Under the pieces are notes generated by a model that saw only the letters and a list, made by a program, of their open reading frames with translations, had not been told where the DNA came from and did not search any database. A DNA stretch of 64,000 nt from assembly GCF_010550605.1 (NCBI RefSeq), contig NZ_JAAGNI010000245.1:1-64000 (forward strand). The letters run 5' to 3'. This document shows positions 19,040 through 26,607 of this stretch, one piece after another. The stretch is from Streptomyces sp. SID9727 (GTDB lineage: Bacteria; Actinomycetota; Actinomycetes; Streptomycetales; Streptomycetaceae). The stretch's first letter is position 1. Every line of letters begins with the position of its first letter. The position numbers and the translations under genes were made by a program.

Positions 19040-20071
19040 ATGACGGCAGCGCGAGTACGGAGCGGGGGCCGGCCCACGCTCGAAGAGGTCGCGGCGCGGG
19101 CGGGGGTCGGGCGGGGCACGGCCTCGCGTGTCATCAACGGGTCGCCCCGGGTCAGCGCCCACACCAGGGAGGCGGTCGAAGCCGCCGTCGCCGAGCTGGG
19201 TTACGTGCCCAACCGCGCGGCCCGCGCGCTGGCCGGCAACCGCACGGACGCCGTCGCGCTCGTCGTGCCCGAGTCGGAGAGCCGCTTCTTCGCGGAGCCG
19301 TACTTCTCCGACATCGTGCGCGGGGTCGGCGCCGCCCTCGCCGATACGGAGATGCAGCTGCTGCTCACCCTCGTCGGCAGCGACCGCGAGCGCCGCCGGC
19401 TCGCGCAGTACCTCACCGCGCACCGCGTGGACGGCGTGCTGCTGGTCTCCGTGCACGCCGACGACCCGCTGCCCGACCTGCTGGAACAGCTCGGCATGCC
19501 CGCCGTGATGAACGGCCGCAGATCCGCCGCCGAGACCCTCTCCTCCGTCGACTCGGACAACTTCGAGGGCGCCCGCGGCGCCGTGGAACACCTCGCCTCG
19601 CGAGGCCGCCGCTCCATCGCCACGATCACCGGCCGGCTCGACGTCTACGCCTCGCAGAGCCGCCTGGACGGTTACCGCCAGGCCGTCCGCGAAGCGGGCC
19701 TGGAGCCCGACGAGCGGCTGATCGCCCCCGCCGACTTCACCGAGGAGGGCGGCGCCCGGGCGATGCGCGACCTGCTCGCCCGCCGCCCCGACGTGGACGC
19801 GGTCTTCGCCGCGTCCGACGTGATGGCCGCCGGTGCCCGCCAGGTCCTGCGCGAGGCCGGCCGCCGCATCCCGGACGACGTCGCCCTCATCGGCTTCGAC
19901 GACTCGGCCGTGGCCCGCCACATGGACCCGGCCCTCACCAGCGTGCGCCAGCCGATCGAGGAGATGGGCCGCGCGATGACCAGGGTCCTGCTCGACATGA
20001 TCGCCGGCGAGAACGCGGACCGGGCGCAGATCGTGCTGCCGACCGAGCTGGTGGTCCGCGACTCCTCGTGA
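19040..20071 (+). CDS. cebR: LacI-family repressor of cellulose/cello-oligosaccharide utilisation
   Basis: A 343-residue LacI-type repressor. The N-terminal helix-turn-helix and hinge helix are at residues 11-65 (PTLEEVAARAGVGRGTASRV ... GYVPNRAARALAGN). The periplasmic-binding-like sensor domain follows (FAEPYFSDIVRG, GVLLVSVHADDPL, FAASDVMAAGARQVL, GFDDSAVARHMDPALTSVRQ). Its sequence closely resembles CebR of other streptomycetes, and CebR boxes precede cebE, bglC and this gene. Cellobiose or cellotriose binding releases it from DNA. In the ceb clusters I recall, cebR lies beside cebE; here it follows bglC. Confidence 0.85.
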   Translation: MTAARVRSGGRPTLEEVAARAGVGRGTASRVINGSPRVSAHTREAVEAAVAELGYVPNRAARALAGNRTDAVALVVPESESRFFAEPYFSDIVRGVGAALADTEMQLLLTLVGSDRERRRLAQYLTAHRVDGVLLVSVHADDPLPDLLEQLGMPAVMNGRRSAAETLSSVDSDNFEGARGAVEHLASRGRRSIATITGRLDVYASQSRLDGYRQAVREAGLEPDERLIAPADFTEEGGARAMRDLLARRPDVDAVFAASDVMAAGARQVLREAGRRIPDDVALIGFDDSAVARHMDPALTSVRQPIEEMGRAMTRVLLDMIAGENADRAQIVLPTELVVRDSS

Positions 20072-20127
20072 CGCCGGGTTGCCGCAACTCGGTTCGACCG
20101 GCGCCCACTTCGAGTAGCTTCGGAGCC

Positions 20128-20706
20128 GTGGACCCTTCTCTGACCGCTCTGGTCGTCGCCGTGGTGGGGGTGGCGGGCACCCTGATGTCCGGCGTGATGG
20201 CGCACCGCGGCGCCCTGCGGGCCAAGACGGTGGAGCTCGACCGTGCGGAGCGGCTGCGGCGGGAGGAGCTGCTGGCGGACGAACGCCGCGAGGCCCTGGC
20301 CGCGCGCCGGGCCACCTACGCGGTGTTCAACCAGCGCCTGCGCCAGTTCCACTCGGTCCTGTCGAAGGACTACTTCGCCCTCGCCGCCGGGGAGGCGCGC
20401 CCCGGACAGGGCCGGGAGCGGGAGGAGACCCGCCAGGTCCTGCGCGACGTGTACGCCGAGGCGCAGATGGTGGTCAGCGACGCCGTGCTGTCCGTCGCGG
20501 GCGGCGTCGTGCACCAGCTGCACCGCATCCACGCCCTGCTCGGCCCGCACGAGCGGGGGGACACGGCCGAGGAGTCCCTGGACGACATCAGGGAACGGCT
20601 GGAACGCGCCTCGGAGGGCCTGTACGAGGTGCGGCAGACCATGCGCCGGGATCTCGGTGTCTCGGCGCTCCCGGTCCACCGGCCCGACGGCTACGGAGCG
20701 ACGTGA
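20128..20706 (+). CDS. Membrane-anchored coiled-coil protein of unknown function
   Basis: 192 residues from GTG 20128. A short N-terminal transmembrane helix (LTALVVAVVGVAGTLMSGV) is followed by a basic, charged, mostly helical cytoplasmic region. That region begins with a probable coiled coil (residues 28-60, rich in R, E and L). No catalytic motif is seen. Proteins of this layout are common and unnamed in Streptomyces. It lies 56 nt after cebR and 38 nt before the DUF397 gene, on the same strand. Confidence 0.6.
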   Translation: MDPSLTALVVAVVGVAGTLMSGVMAHRGALRAKTVELDRAERLRREELLADERREALAARRATYAVFNQRLRQFHSVLSKDYFALAAGEARPGQGREREETRQVLRDVYAEAQMVVSDAVLSVAGGVVHQLHRIHALLGPHERGDTAEESLDDIRERLERASEGLYEVRQTMRRDLGVSALPVHRPDGYGAT

Positions 20707-20744
20707 GGCCCGCCGCCGGGCGGCCGGGCGAGCGGAGGAGAACC

Positions 20745-20996
20745 ATGCCCCTGCACTGGACGAGGTCCAGCTACTGCGACTCGGCGGGCCCCGACTGCGT
20801 GGAAGTGGCGTCGGTCCCCGGCCCCGCCCCGGTGGTGTGCCTGCGCGACTCCAAGAACCCGTCCCGCCCGGCGCTCGCCTTCGGCCCGGCCGCGTGGTCG
20901 GCGTTCGTCGGCGCCGTCGACCGGCCGGCCGTCGTCGCCACCCGCACCCGCGACGGCCTTCAGGTACGCCTGAAGAGGACGACGTCCACGGAGTAG
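20745..20996 (+). CDS. DUF397 domain protein
   Basis: An 83-residue protein with the DUF397 pattern: W-T-R-S-S-Y-C near the start, then CVEVA, VVCLRDSKNPSRPALAFGP and WSAFVGAV. The ATG has GGAGGAG at good spacing. DUF397 proteins usually sit beside an XRE regulator in Streptomyces and take part in small regulatory pairs; no XRE gene is adjacent here. Its last 37 nt overlap, tail to tail, the 3' end of the methyltransferase gene on the other strand, which marks the left border of the peptide cluster. Confidence 0.8.
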   Translation: MPLHWTRSSYCDSAGPDCVEVASVPGPAPVVCLRDSKNPSRPALAFGPAAWSAFVGAVDRPAVVATRTRDGLQVRLKRTTSTE

Positions 20997-22027
20997 AGCC
21001 TCCAGAAGCGGGAGTAGTCGCGCCACAGCCAGGGAACGCGCTCGTTCTCCCAGACCACCTTCAGACCGCGAGCGGCGCCCGCCGCACGCAGAGCGGCCGG
21101 GGAGGTCTCGTTCGAGGTGCCGCCGAGCCAGCGGCTCCTGGGGACACCGGACCAGCCGTAGGGTGAGGTGACCAGCAGGTGGCCGTCCTCCGCGGTCTGG
21201 GAGATCAGCGTATCCAGCAGGCGGGCCGGGTCGGGGACGAGGTCGATGAGGTTGACCGCACAGGTCAGTTCGACGGGGCCGCGCACCAGCCGGGTCAGTC
21301 CGGATCCCACGATGAAGTCCACGTGGCGCGGGTCTCCCGCGACGGTCAGCGGCCGTTCGTCGTAGAGATCGCCCTCGCGGTAGACGCGGTAGCCGTCCAG
21401 CGGACCGGGCGAGGAGAGCAGAGCGCGGCGGGCTACGAGGACCGACAGGAACGACGTGTCGACGCCCACCGTGGCGCACCGGCGCCGGGACAGCAGAGCC
21501 GACAGGCCGCCGACGCTGCTGCCGACGTCCAGGGCCGTGAGGGGCCGGGTCCGGTCGAACAGGGTCGTCGCGGTGGCCCACAGGTCCCGGTCGGCGTTCG
21601 CCGCGAGGAGATCGGCGATGAGCGGGTCGGCATCCACATCCGTGGCGCGGTGGTCGAAATGGGCACCGAGGAACGCGTTCACATAGCGGTCCTCAAGCTT
21701 CATGCTGCGGTTGACGTGGCGGGGATCGACGGCGGCGGGGGCCCGGGAACCGAGCCAGCCCGCCATGGCCTCGGACGGCCCGTGGGCGGCGAGGCCGGTG
21801 ATGACTCCGAGGTGGTCGCGCAGGTAGGCGGCGAGATCCTCGACGAGGATCAGCACGCCCGACACGACCGGGTAGGCGCCGCCGCAGGAAGCGCACGCCA
21901 CCACGCCTTCGACGAGCTCCGTCTCGCCGGTGTCCAGGACGGTCCGCGCCCAGACGTCGGCGGTGAGCGGCGCGGTCCCGCAGTGGTCGTTCGGACAGCG
22001 CAGCAGCGCGAGGGTGGATTCCTTCAT
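20960..22027 (-). CDS. SAM-dependent methyltransferase with N-terminal zinc-ribbon (RiPP cluster)
   Basis: 355 residues. The N-terminal 60 residues hold a Trm112-like zinc ribbon: C11-x4-C16 and C45-x2-C48. Residues about 150-270 are a class I methyltransferase: motif I is ALDVGSSVGGLSALL, with an acidic residue after strand 2 (VGVD). Its ATG overlaps the MFS transporter stop (ATGA), so it is the last gene of the ycaO operon. By context it should methylate the peptide product or precursor; the target residue cannot be read, although His38 or the N-terminus of the core are candidates. It could also act on an unrelated substrate. Confidence 0.78.
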   Translation of the reverse strand: MKESTLALLRCPNDHCGTAPLTADVWARTVLDTGETELVEGVVACASCGGAYPVVSGVLILVEDLAAYLRDHLGVITGLAAHGPSEAMAGWLGSRAPAAVDPRHVNRSMKLEDRYVNAFLGAHFDHRATDVDADPLIADLLAANADRDLWATATTLFDRTRPLTALDVGSSVGGLSALLSRRRCATVGVDTSFLSVLVARRALLSSPGPLDGYRVYREGDLYDERPLTVAGDPRHVDFIVGSGLTRLVRGPVELTCAVNLIDLVPDPARLLDTLISQTAEDGHLLVTSPYGWSGVPRSRWLGGTSNETSPAALRAAGAARGLKVVWENERVPWLWRDYSRFWRLYSVDVVLFRRT

Positions 22028-23403
22028 CGGCTCGCCGCCTTCTCCTCGTGGGGCTCGACCGCGAAGGCCTGGGGGTAGTCGCGGGCGTAGATGTCGTCGA
22101 GCGCGTCGTCGGGCAGGTCGAGGTAGGTGGTGAGAACCCGGTCGCGGGCGGCGACGACGGCGCACAGGCAGATGAGCACACCCAGGACGGCCAGGGCCCA
22201 CAGTTCGCCGGAGGTGCGGGAGACGACGCCGCTGGTGACGGAGCCGAGCGGCATGACGACGCCGGAGAGGAAGGAGGCGGCGGCGACCATCCGGTTCCGG
22301 TACGCGGCCGGGGTGGCCAGCAGCCGGACCGTTCCGGTGTTGGTGGTGATCATGCACAGCCCGACGCCGGAGAGCATCAGCAGCAGGGAGGCGGTCGCGG
22401 TGAAGGCCACCGTGCCGTCCAGGTCCAGGCCGCCGACGACGAGGCCGGTCCCGGCGAAACCGGCGCCGAGCACGGCGAAGCCGGCCAGGACGGTGCGGCG
22501 TCGGCCGAGGAGCCGGTCGCTCAGCCCCACCAGGAAGGCGCTGCCGACGATGAGTCCGACCGCGAAGGCCGATTCGACGACGCTCAGGACCCAGGTGCGG
22601 TGCGGGAAGCGCTGGGCCACCAGAACGGGCACGATCACGTTGAAGACGGGGTAGAGCGCGAAGTTCACCACCATGGTGAGCATGGCCAGGCGCCACTCGG
22701 GGTGTACGCGGCGGATCGCCCGGAAGCCGGCGCGGGTACCCGACGCCCAGGCGGTGAAGCCGCCGACGCCGGTGGGCCGGTTTCCGGGTTCGGGTGCGGG
22801 TGCCCGCAGGGCGACGACGAGGATCGTGGACACACCGACGACGCCGAACGCGGTGGCCAGGACGGCGGCGTACCCGAGGGTCCCGACGAGGACGCCCGCC
22901 GCCACGGGCCCCGCGAAGGAGGAGAGCGACATGACGGTGGACCGGACGCGGACGGCGCCGGCGACCGAGGTGGTGCTGAGCAGGCCGCGGATCGTCGACA
23001 TGAGGAGCGGTTCGCGGACGCCGAGGCTGACGCCGAGCAGCATGATGCCGGCCACGATGGTCCACAGTTCGTACACGCCCCGGTAGGCGAGCCAGGTGAG
23101 CAGGCCGCTGACCAGGGCCGAGCCGATGAAGCAGCACTGGATGACCCGGCCGGGCGGGAAACGGTCCCCGAGCCAGGCCAGGGCGCCGCGCGACAGGATG
23201 TCGGTGGCGATCCCGAGCGCGATCAGGACTCCGAGCAGTGCTTCGTCGCCCGTCCGGTCCAGGACCCACCAGGCCAGGGCGATCTCCACGCACCGTGTGG
23301 CGATGGTGCCGCAGAACGCGGCGGTCTGGAGGAGGGCGAAGTCCCGGACACCGGTGCCGGGTGGTTCGAGTGCGTCGGTGCTGTCAGCGGGCAAGGTGGC
23401 CAC
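22024..23403 (-). CDS. Major facilitator superfamily transporter, probable peptide exporter
   Basis: A 459-residue membrane protein with about 12 predicted transmembrane helices, starting at GTG 23403. It has the antiporter-like arrangement of an actinobacterial drug-efflux MFS (early WWVLDRTGDEALLGVLIALG; central loop around residue 215; LSDRLLGRRRTVLAGF after helix 8). The start overlaps the end of the HExxH gene and the end overlaps the methyltransferase start, so it is co-translated with them. In a RiPP operon the natural role is export of the finished peptide and self-protection. Confidence 0.82.
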   Translation of the reverse strand: MATLPADSTDALEPPGTGVRDFALLQTAAFCGTIATRCVEIALAWWVLDRTGDEALLGVLIALGIATDILSRGALAWLGDRFPPGRVIQCCFIGSALVSGLLTWLAYRGVYELWTIVAGIMLLGVSLGVREPLLMSTIRGLLSTTSVAGAVRVRSTVMSLSSFAGPVAAGVLVGTLGYAAVLATAFGVVGVSTILVVALRAPAPEPGNRPTGVGGFTAWASGTRAGFRAIRRVHPEWRLAMLTMVVNFALYPVFNVIVPVLVAQRFPHRTWVLSVVESAFAVGLIVGSAFLVGLSDRLLGRRRTVLAGFAVLGAGFAGTGLVVGGLDLDGTVAFTATASLLLMLSGVGLCMITTNTGTVRLLATPAAYRNRMVAAASFLSGVVMPLGSVTSGVVSRTSGELWALAVLGVLICLCAVVAARDRVLTTYLDLPDDALDDIYARDYPQAFAVEPHEEKAASR

Positions 23404-24178
23404 CGGGGATCGCTGGATCGTGGAAGTGCCGGGTGAGATCGTCGAGCCGCCCGGCCAGCGTGTGCTTGACCAGGTCGCCGGCCGGGCTGCCGTACGGCCG
23501 CTCGTCCATGGCCGTGAGGCAGCCGTCGAGGTACCCGGTGAGGTAGTGCAGCCGCTCGCGCACGTGGGTCTCCCCGTCGAGGTGGCGCCGGCGCAGGGCC
23601 GACGCCGCGGCGGCGGCGAAGTGAGCGGCGAACATGACGCCCCGGTACGTCTTGCCCGAGGTACCGGAGGGCAGGACGTAGTCGTTGGGGGCGTCGGGGA
23701 CCTGGAGGTCGTACACCTCGGCGATGAAGTTGAGCCAGATATGGGCGTGTTCGTGGATGAGGGTCTCGCGCAGCGTCTCCTCGTCCCGGAAGGCGCCGGG
23801 GCCGAGGTAGATGGTCTGCGGGACGAGCACGGAGGTGCTGCTGGTGCTGGTCGGCATGCGCCGGTACCGCTTGGGCAGCGTGAAGAGGCCCTGCCATGCG
23901 GGCATCGACCCGACGACGAGCCCGGTGGCGTGCGCCACGTCCTCGGCCTCGGCCGCGCCGAGTTCCTCCCAGGCGACGTCGCTCACCTTGGAGGTGGCGT
24001 GGCGGTCGAAGATGCTCTTGGCGTTCTCCGGGTCGAGGTAGGCGCCGAGCGCGGGGAACGCCGTGGGTTCGGCGCTGCGGCGTACCAGGGCCACGGCGGT
24101 CAGGAGCGCCTTGGGTTTGAACGCCTCGTCGATGAACGGCACGCCGCCGATCTCGGTGAGCAGTGTCCGGTGGTCCAT
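23384..24178 (-). CDS. HExxH-motif peptide-modification protein (probable 2-oxoglutarate-type beta-hydroxylase)
   Basis: A 264-residue soluble protein. H142-E143-x-x-H146 (IHEHAHIWL) is the metal-binding motif, and H186 in RGVMFAAHFAAA is a likely third ligand. The combination of HExxH with a late 'GVMFAAHF' helix fits the family of HExxH proteins tied to ribosomal peptide clusters. Some members of that family have been shown to be iron/2-oxoglutarate peptide beta-hydroxylases rather than proteases. Assignment by motif and context, not by proven activity. It begins 12 nt after tfuA and overlaps the transporter gene by 20 nt. Confidence 0.7.
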   Translation of the reverse strand: MDHRTLLTEIGGVPFIDEAFKPKALLTAVALVRRSAEPTAFPALGAYLDPENAKSIFDRHATSKVSDVAWEELGAAEAEDVAHATGLVVGSMPAWQGLFTLPKRYRRMPTSTSSTSVLVPQTIYLGPGAFRDEETLRETLIHEHAHIWLNFIAEVYDLQVPDAPNDYVLPSGTSGKTYRGVMFAAHFAAAAASALRRRHLDGETHVRERLHYLTGYLDGCLTAMDERPYGSPAGDLVKHTLAGRLDDLTRHFHDPAIPGGHLAR

Positions 24179-24190
24179 GTTCGTGTCCCC

Positions 24191-24838
24191 CTACTCCGCC
24201 TCGTCCCACGGGCGTTCGGCGAGAAAGGCTTCCAGGTCGCGCGTCTTCAGCCGGAAGCGGTCGAAGTCCTTCATGTCGTCTCGTGCGGTCGGATGGCCGA
24301 GCTCCTGGAGGCGCCGGGCCAGCGACGGCAGGGTGCGGTCTCCGTACCAGCGGTTCTTGTAGTCGGCGAGTACCTCGTCCAGGCGGGCCGCGGGGAGCGT
24401 TCCCAGAAGCCGCAGGTGGTCGAGATAGGCCCGGATGTGGACGAGGGGTTCGGAGACCGCGTGGAAGGGGGGCTCCAGACCATGGACCAGGGCGACCTCG
24501 TCGTCGGCGAAGTCGGGGTCGTCGGCGAACCGTTGATGGACGGCTCCGTAGCCGCGCATGCCCAGGGGGTGCATCTCGGCGGCGCGGATTGCGCCCATGG
24601 AGCACAGCCCCCAGACGCGCCAGCCGGCGGTCAGGGCGTCGCGCAGCTCGCGGTGGCCGACCGAGGGGTAGCTGTGGAAGGTGCCGTCGGCGAGCAGGAT
24701 GACGCCGGGGGCCGGATGGTCCGCGAGGAGCCGGTCGATGTCGCCCCGGCGCGCGGGCGCGTGGGTGCGTACGTCCTGGGGAATGGGCTTGCCCAGGCCA
24801 TGGGCGGTGGGGCCGACGAACAGGTGGGTGCAGGTCAT
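24191..24838 (-). CDS. TfuA-like partner of YcaO
   Basis: A 215-residue protein of the TfuA family: FVGPTAHGLG at the start and LLADGTFHSYPSVGHRELRD, then GWRVWGLCSMGAIRAAEMHPLGMRGYG, the conserved core with a Cys-Ser pair. The family co-occurs with YcaO where a backbone amide is turned into a thioamide, as in thioviridamide-type peptides and methyl-coenzyme M reductase. There it is thought to help deliver sulfur or ATP-phosphate transfer. Its ATG overlaps the ycaO stop (ATGA), so the two are made in equal amounts. Its presence points to thioamide chemistry rather than azoline formation. Confidence 0.88.
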   Translation of the reverse strand: MTCTHLFVGPTAHGLGKPIPQDVRTHAPARRGDIDRLLADHPAPGVILLADGTFHSYPSVGHRELRDALTAGWRVWGLCSMGAIRAAEMHPLGMRGYGAVHQRFADDPDFADDEVALVHGLEPPFHAVSEPLVHIRAYLDHLRLLGTLPAARLDEVLADYKNRWYGDRTLPSLARRLQELGHPTARDDMKDFDRFRLKTRDLEAFLAERPWDEAE

Positions 24839-26058
24839 GGGGCCACCGCGATCTCCGGTGTGGCGCCGTGGGCGGCGAGGCGCCGTCCGACGCGTTGCAG
24901 TGACGGCTGAAACGACTCCAGCCGGGGTGCGACGACCCGGACCACGTGGAGGCCCGCGTCGGGCACCGGGGTCAGGTCCACGGTCAGTACCTGGCGTACG
25001 CCGACGGCCCGTGCGCGGTCGAGGAGCAGGTCCAGCGCGTCGGTGAGCGTGTCGACCTCGTGGCTGAAGTCGGGCAGTGCGGACATCGGCACCATGCCGG
25101 CGGGGTCGCGGACGCGGCGGCGCAGTTCGGCCGTGGCCCGGAGTTCGGCGTCGCGGGCGGCCGCGTCGAAGTAGTCGTGACGGTCGATGATGTCGTCGCG
25201 GCCGCCGTGGATGTGGGAGAGCCGTGACTGCGCCGCTTCGGACAGGGCCCGCACGGCGGCGATCTCCTGGTTCACGTGGAGGCCGGCGCCGAAGGAGATG
25301 GCCACCGGGGCGGTGTCCTCCGGCTCCAGCAGGTAGGCGTGGAAGTACGGGAGGCCGAAGGGGTTGGGCGTCGTCCGCAGGGCCACGTCGAGGCCGGCGT
25401 CCTCGGCCCGCCGCACGAGTTCGGCCGGGTGGCCGGTGAGGCTGTCGGTCCGGACGGGCAGCGAGGTGTCCCGGATCAGATGGAAGGCGTGCACATCGCG
25501 TTCCAGGAGTTCGGCGACACCGTGGACGGTGGCTTCGAGCAGGGTGTTGCCGGAGCTCAGACCGTTCGTGCTGCTGCCGAACATACGGGGGCCGGTGGGC
25601 CAGGAAAAGGGTGAGAAAACCAGTTCGGCGGGGATCGAGACAGGCTTTCCGGCGGCCAGATCCCTGGCTTCGACGCAGGGCAGCCTGTCGTCCTTGTCCA
25701 TGGTTCGGCCCAGAATCGGGCAGAGTTCAATGAATTCGAAGAGTGCCCCGTCCTGTGCGGTGATCTGCGCCGGGGTCAGGCAGGTGATGTCCCACTTATC
25801 GGGCGAGAACTCCGCGGCGGCGAATTCGATCGCCTCCATGTAAGCGCCCGCCCGCGCCTCGTCGGGGCGCAGACCTTTTCCGGCATTCACGCACAGGGAG
25901 CCGCGCTGGGCGCCGGGGCGGATGCTCGCGTACACAGGGATGCCGACGCGGTCGAGCCACGTGGTATCAGTGACCCTGGTGATTCCGAGCAGCGGCGCCA
26001 CGGCCCGCGCCTTCTTCAGGGTTTCTTCCAGAGAGCATTCACGCAGACTGGAGGTCAT
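24835..26058 (-). CDS. YcaO-domain peptide cyclodehydratase/thioamide synthase
   Basis: 407 residues from ATG 26058 (MTSSLRECSLEETL); GTG 26106 is an alternative in frame, and neither has a clear ribosome site. YcaO landmarks: WLDRVGIPVYASIRP, NAGKGLRPDEARAGAYMEAI with ATP-binding acidic residues, and LLEATVHGVAELLERD. YcaO enzymes phosphorylate a backbone amide oxygen with ATP; with TfuA the outcome is usually a thioamide. The C-terminus lacks the PxPxP tail typical of azoline-forming YcaO enzymes. The upstream precursor contains no cysteine. It is 98 nt downstream of the precursor gene, across two hairpins. Confidence 0.9.
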   Translation of the reverse strand: MTSSLRECSLEETLKKARAVAPLLGITRVTDTTWLDRVGIPVYASIRPGAQRGSLCVNAGKGLRPDEARAGAYMEAIEFAAAEFSPDKWDITCLTPAQITAQDGALFEFIELCPILGRTMDKDDRLPCVEARDLAAGKPVSIPAELVFSPFSWPTGPRMFGSSTNGLSSGNTLLEATVHGVAELLERDVHAFHLIRDTSLPVRTDSLTGHPAELVRRAEDAGLDVALRTTPNPFGLPYFHAYLLEPEDTAPVAISFGAGLHVNQEIAAVRALSEAAQSRLSHIHGGRDDIIDRHDYFDAAARDAELRATAELRRRVRDPAGMVPMSALPDFSHEVDTLTDALDLLLDRARAVGVRQVLTVDLTPVPDAGLHVVRVVAPRLESFQPSLQRVGRRLAAHGATPEIAVAP

Positions 26059-26105
26059 TCGATGCAAGGTGGCCAACTTTCCGCCCGGTCCGGTCACCGT
26101 CCCCA

Positions 26106-26134
26106 CGGGGAGGTCCGACGAGCGGACCTCCCCG
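26106..26134 (-). terminator. Strong hairpin between precursor and ycaO
   Basis: CGGGGAGGTCCG (26106-26117) and CGGACCTCCCCG (26123-26134) pair perfectly over a 5-nt loop. It is the second of two hairpins after the precursor stop. Such structures commonly attenuate read-through so that the precursor is far more abundant than the enzymes. Confidence 0.75.
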
Positions 26135-26136
26135 CT

Positions 26137-26156
26137 GTCACCGCTTATGCGGTGAC
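26137..26156 (-). terminator. Hairpin abutting the precursor stop codon
   Basis: GTCACCGC (26137-26144) pairs with GCGGTGAC (26149-26156) over a TTAT loop, directly next to the TGA of the precursor gene. It probably protects the 3' end of the precursor message. Confidence 0.7.
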
Positions 26157-26297
26157 TCAGGCCTCGTTGAGGTTGTTGGCCTCGTGGGCGACGAACCCGG
26201 CGCGCATGACTCCCTCGTCGTTGACGAGCATCGAGAAGCGCTCAGTGGTCTCCTCGTCGAGGAAGAACGAGTTGTCGATGTTCTGTTCCTGGTCCAT
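26157..26297 (-). CDS. RiPP precursor peptide, 46 residues
   Basis: A small gene with a strong ribosome site (GGAAGGA, six bases before ATG 26297). The peptide is acidic and has no cysteine. The only Ser/Thr are S10, T17, T18 and S22, all in the N-terminal half. The first 29 residues (FFLDEETTERFSMLVNDEG region) look like a helical leader; the remainder, about VMRAGFVAHEANNLNEA, is the likely core. Lack of Cys/Ser/Thr in the core argues against azolines and lanthionines and for backbone thioamidation by YcaO-TfuA. H38 is a candidate for beta-hydroxylation and methylation. Leader and core boundaries are inferred. It lies immediately before ycaO and is divergent from tldD. Confidence 0.8.
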   Translation of the reverse strand: MDQEQNIDNSFFLDEETTERFSMLVNDEGVMRAGFVAHEANNLNEA

Positions 26298-26607
26298 GGC
26301 ATTCCTTCCGATTGGCGGATGGATAAGTGCCGGGCGGGGAATCCGAACCAAAAGGGCCCCCGACCCGCCACGAGCGACCGTAGTTGGTCGACTACGCGCC
26401 CACAACCCCATGCGGCCGGTCGGCGCGATCTTTCCGTGGACGATGCATTGGCCGCTTTTTCACCGCTTTCACGGGGGCTGTTTGCGCGGAATTTGTCCGC
26501 TCCGCCGGTCTTGTCCGATGGATGCTTCGAGACAGGCATGGCTTATTTCTTGCGCATGTAGGGTGTGGTCGGCGGATTCGACGGGTAAAGATCGTGGGGT
26601 GTGAAAC
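26298..26607. promoter_or_regulatory. Bidirectional promoter region between precursor and tldD
   Basis: 310 nt without a gene, noticeably lower in GC than its surroundings. It must carry the promoters for the precursor operon (-) and tldD-tldE (+). The palindrome CGTAGT-TGGTCG-ACTACG at 26379-26396 sits near the middle and overlaps a second inverted pair (CGACC/GGTCG). No certain -35/-10 pair can be named. Confidence 0.5.
26379..26396. promoter_or_regulatory. Palindrome, possible operator of the peptide cluster
   Basis: CGTAGT and ACTACG form 6-bp inverted arms around TGGTCG. It lies 82 nt upstream of the precursor start and about 210 nt upstream of tldD, a fitting place for a regulator of both transcripts. 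No regulator gene is present in the cluster, so an outside factor would bind it. Confidence 0.35.

Noticed and set aside
24868..25614. Plus-strand frames over ycaO as extra precursor peptides
   Set aside because: No ribosome sites, shadow-type composition, and opposite to a clear enzyme gene.
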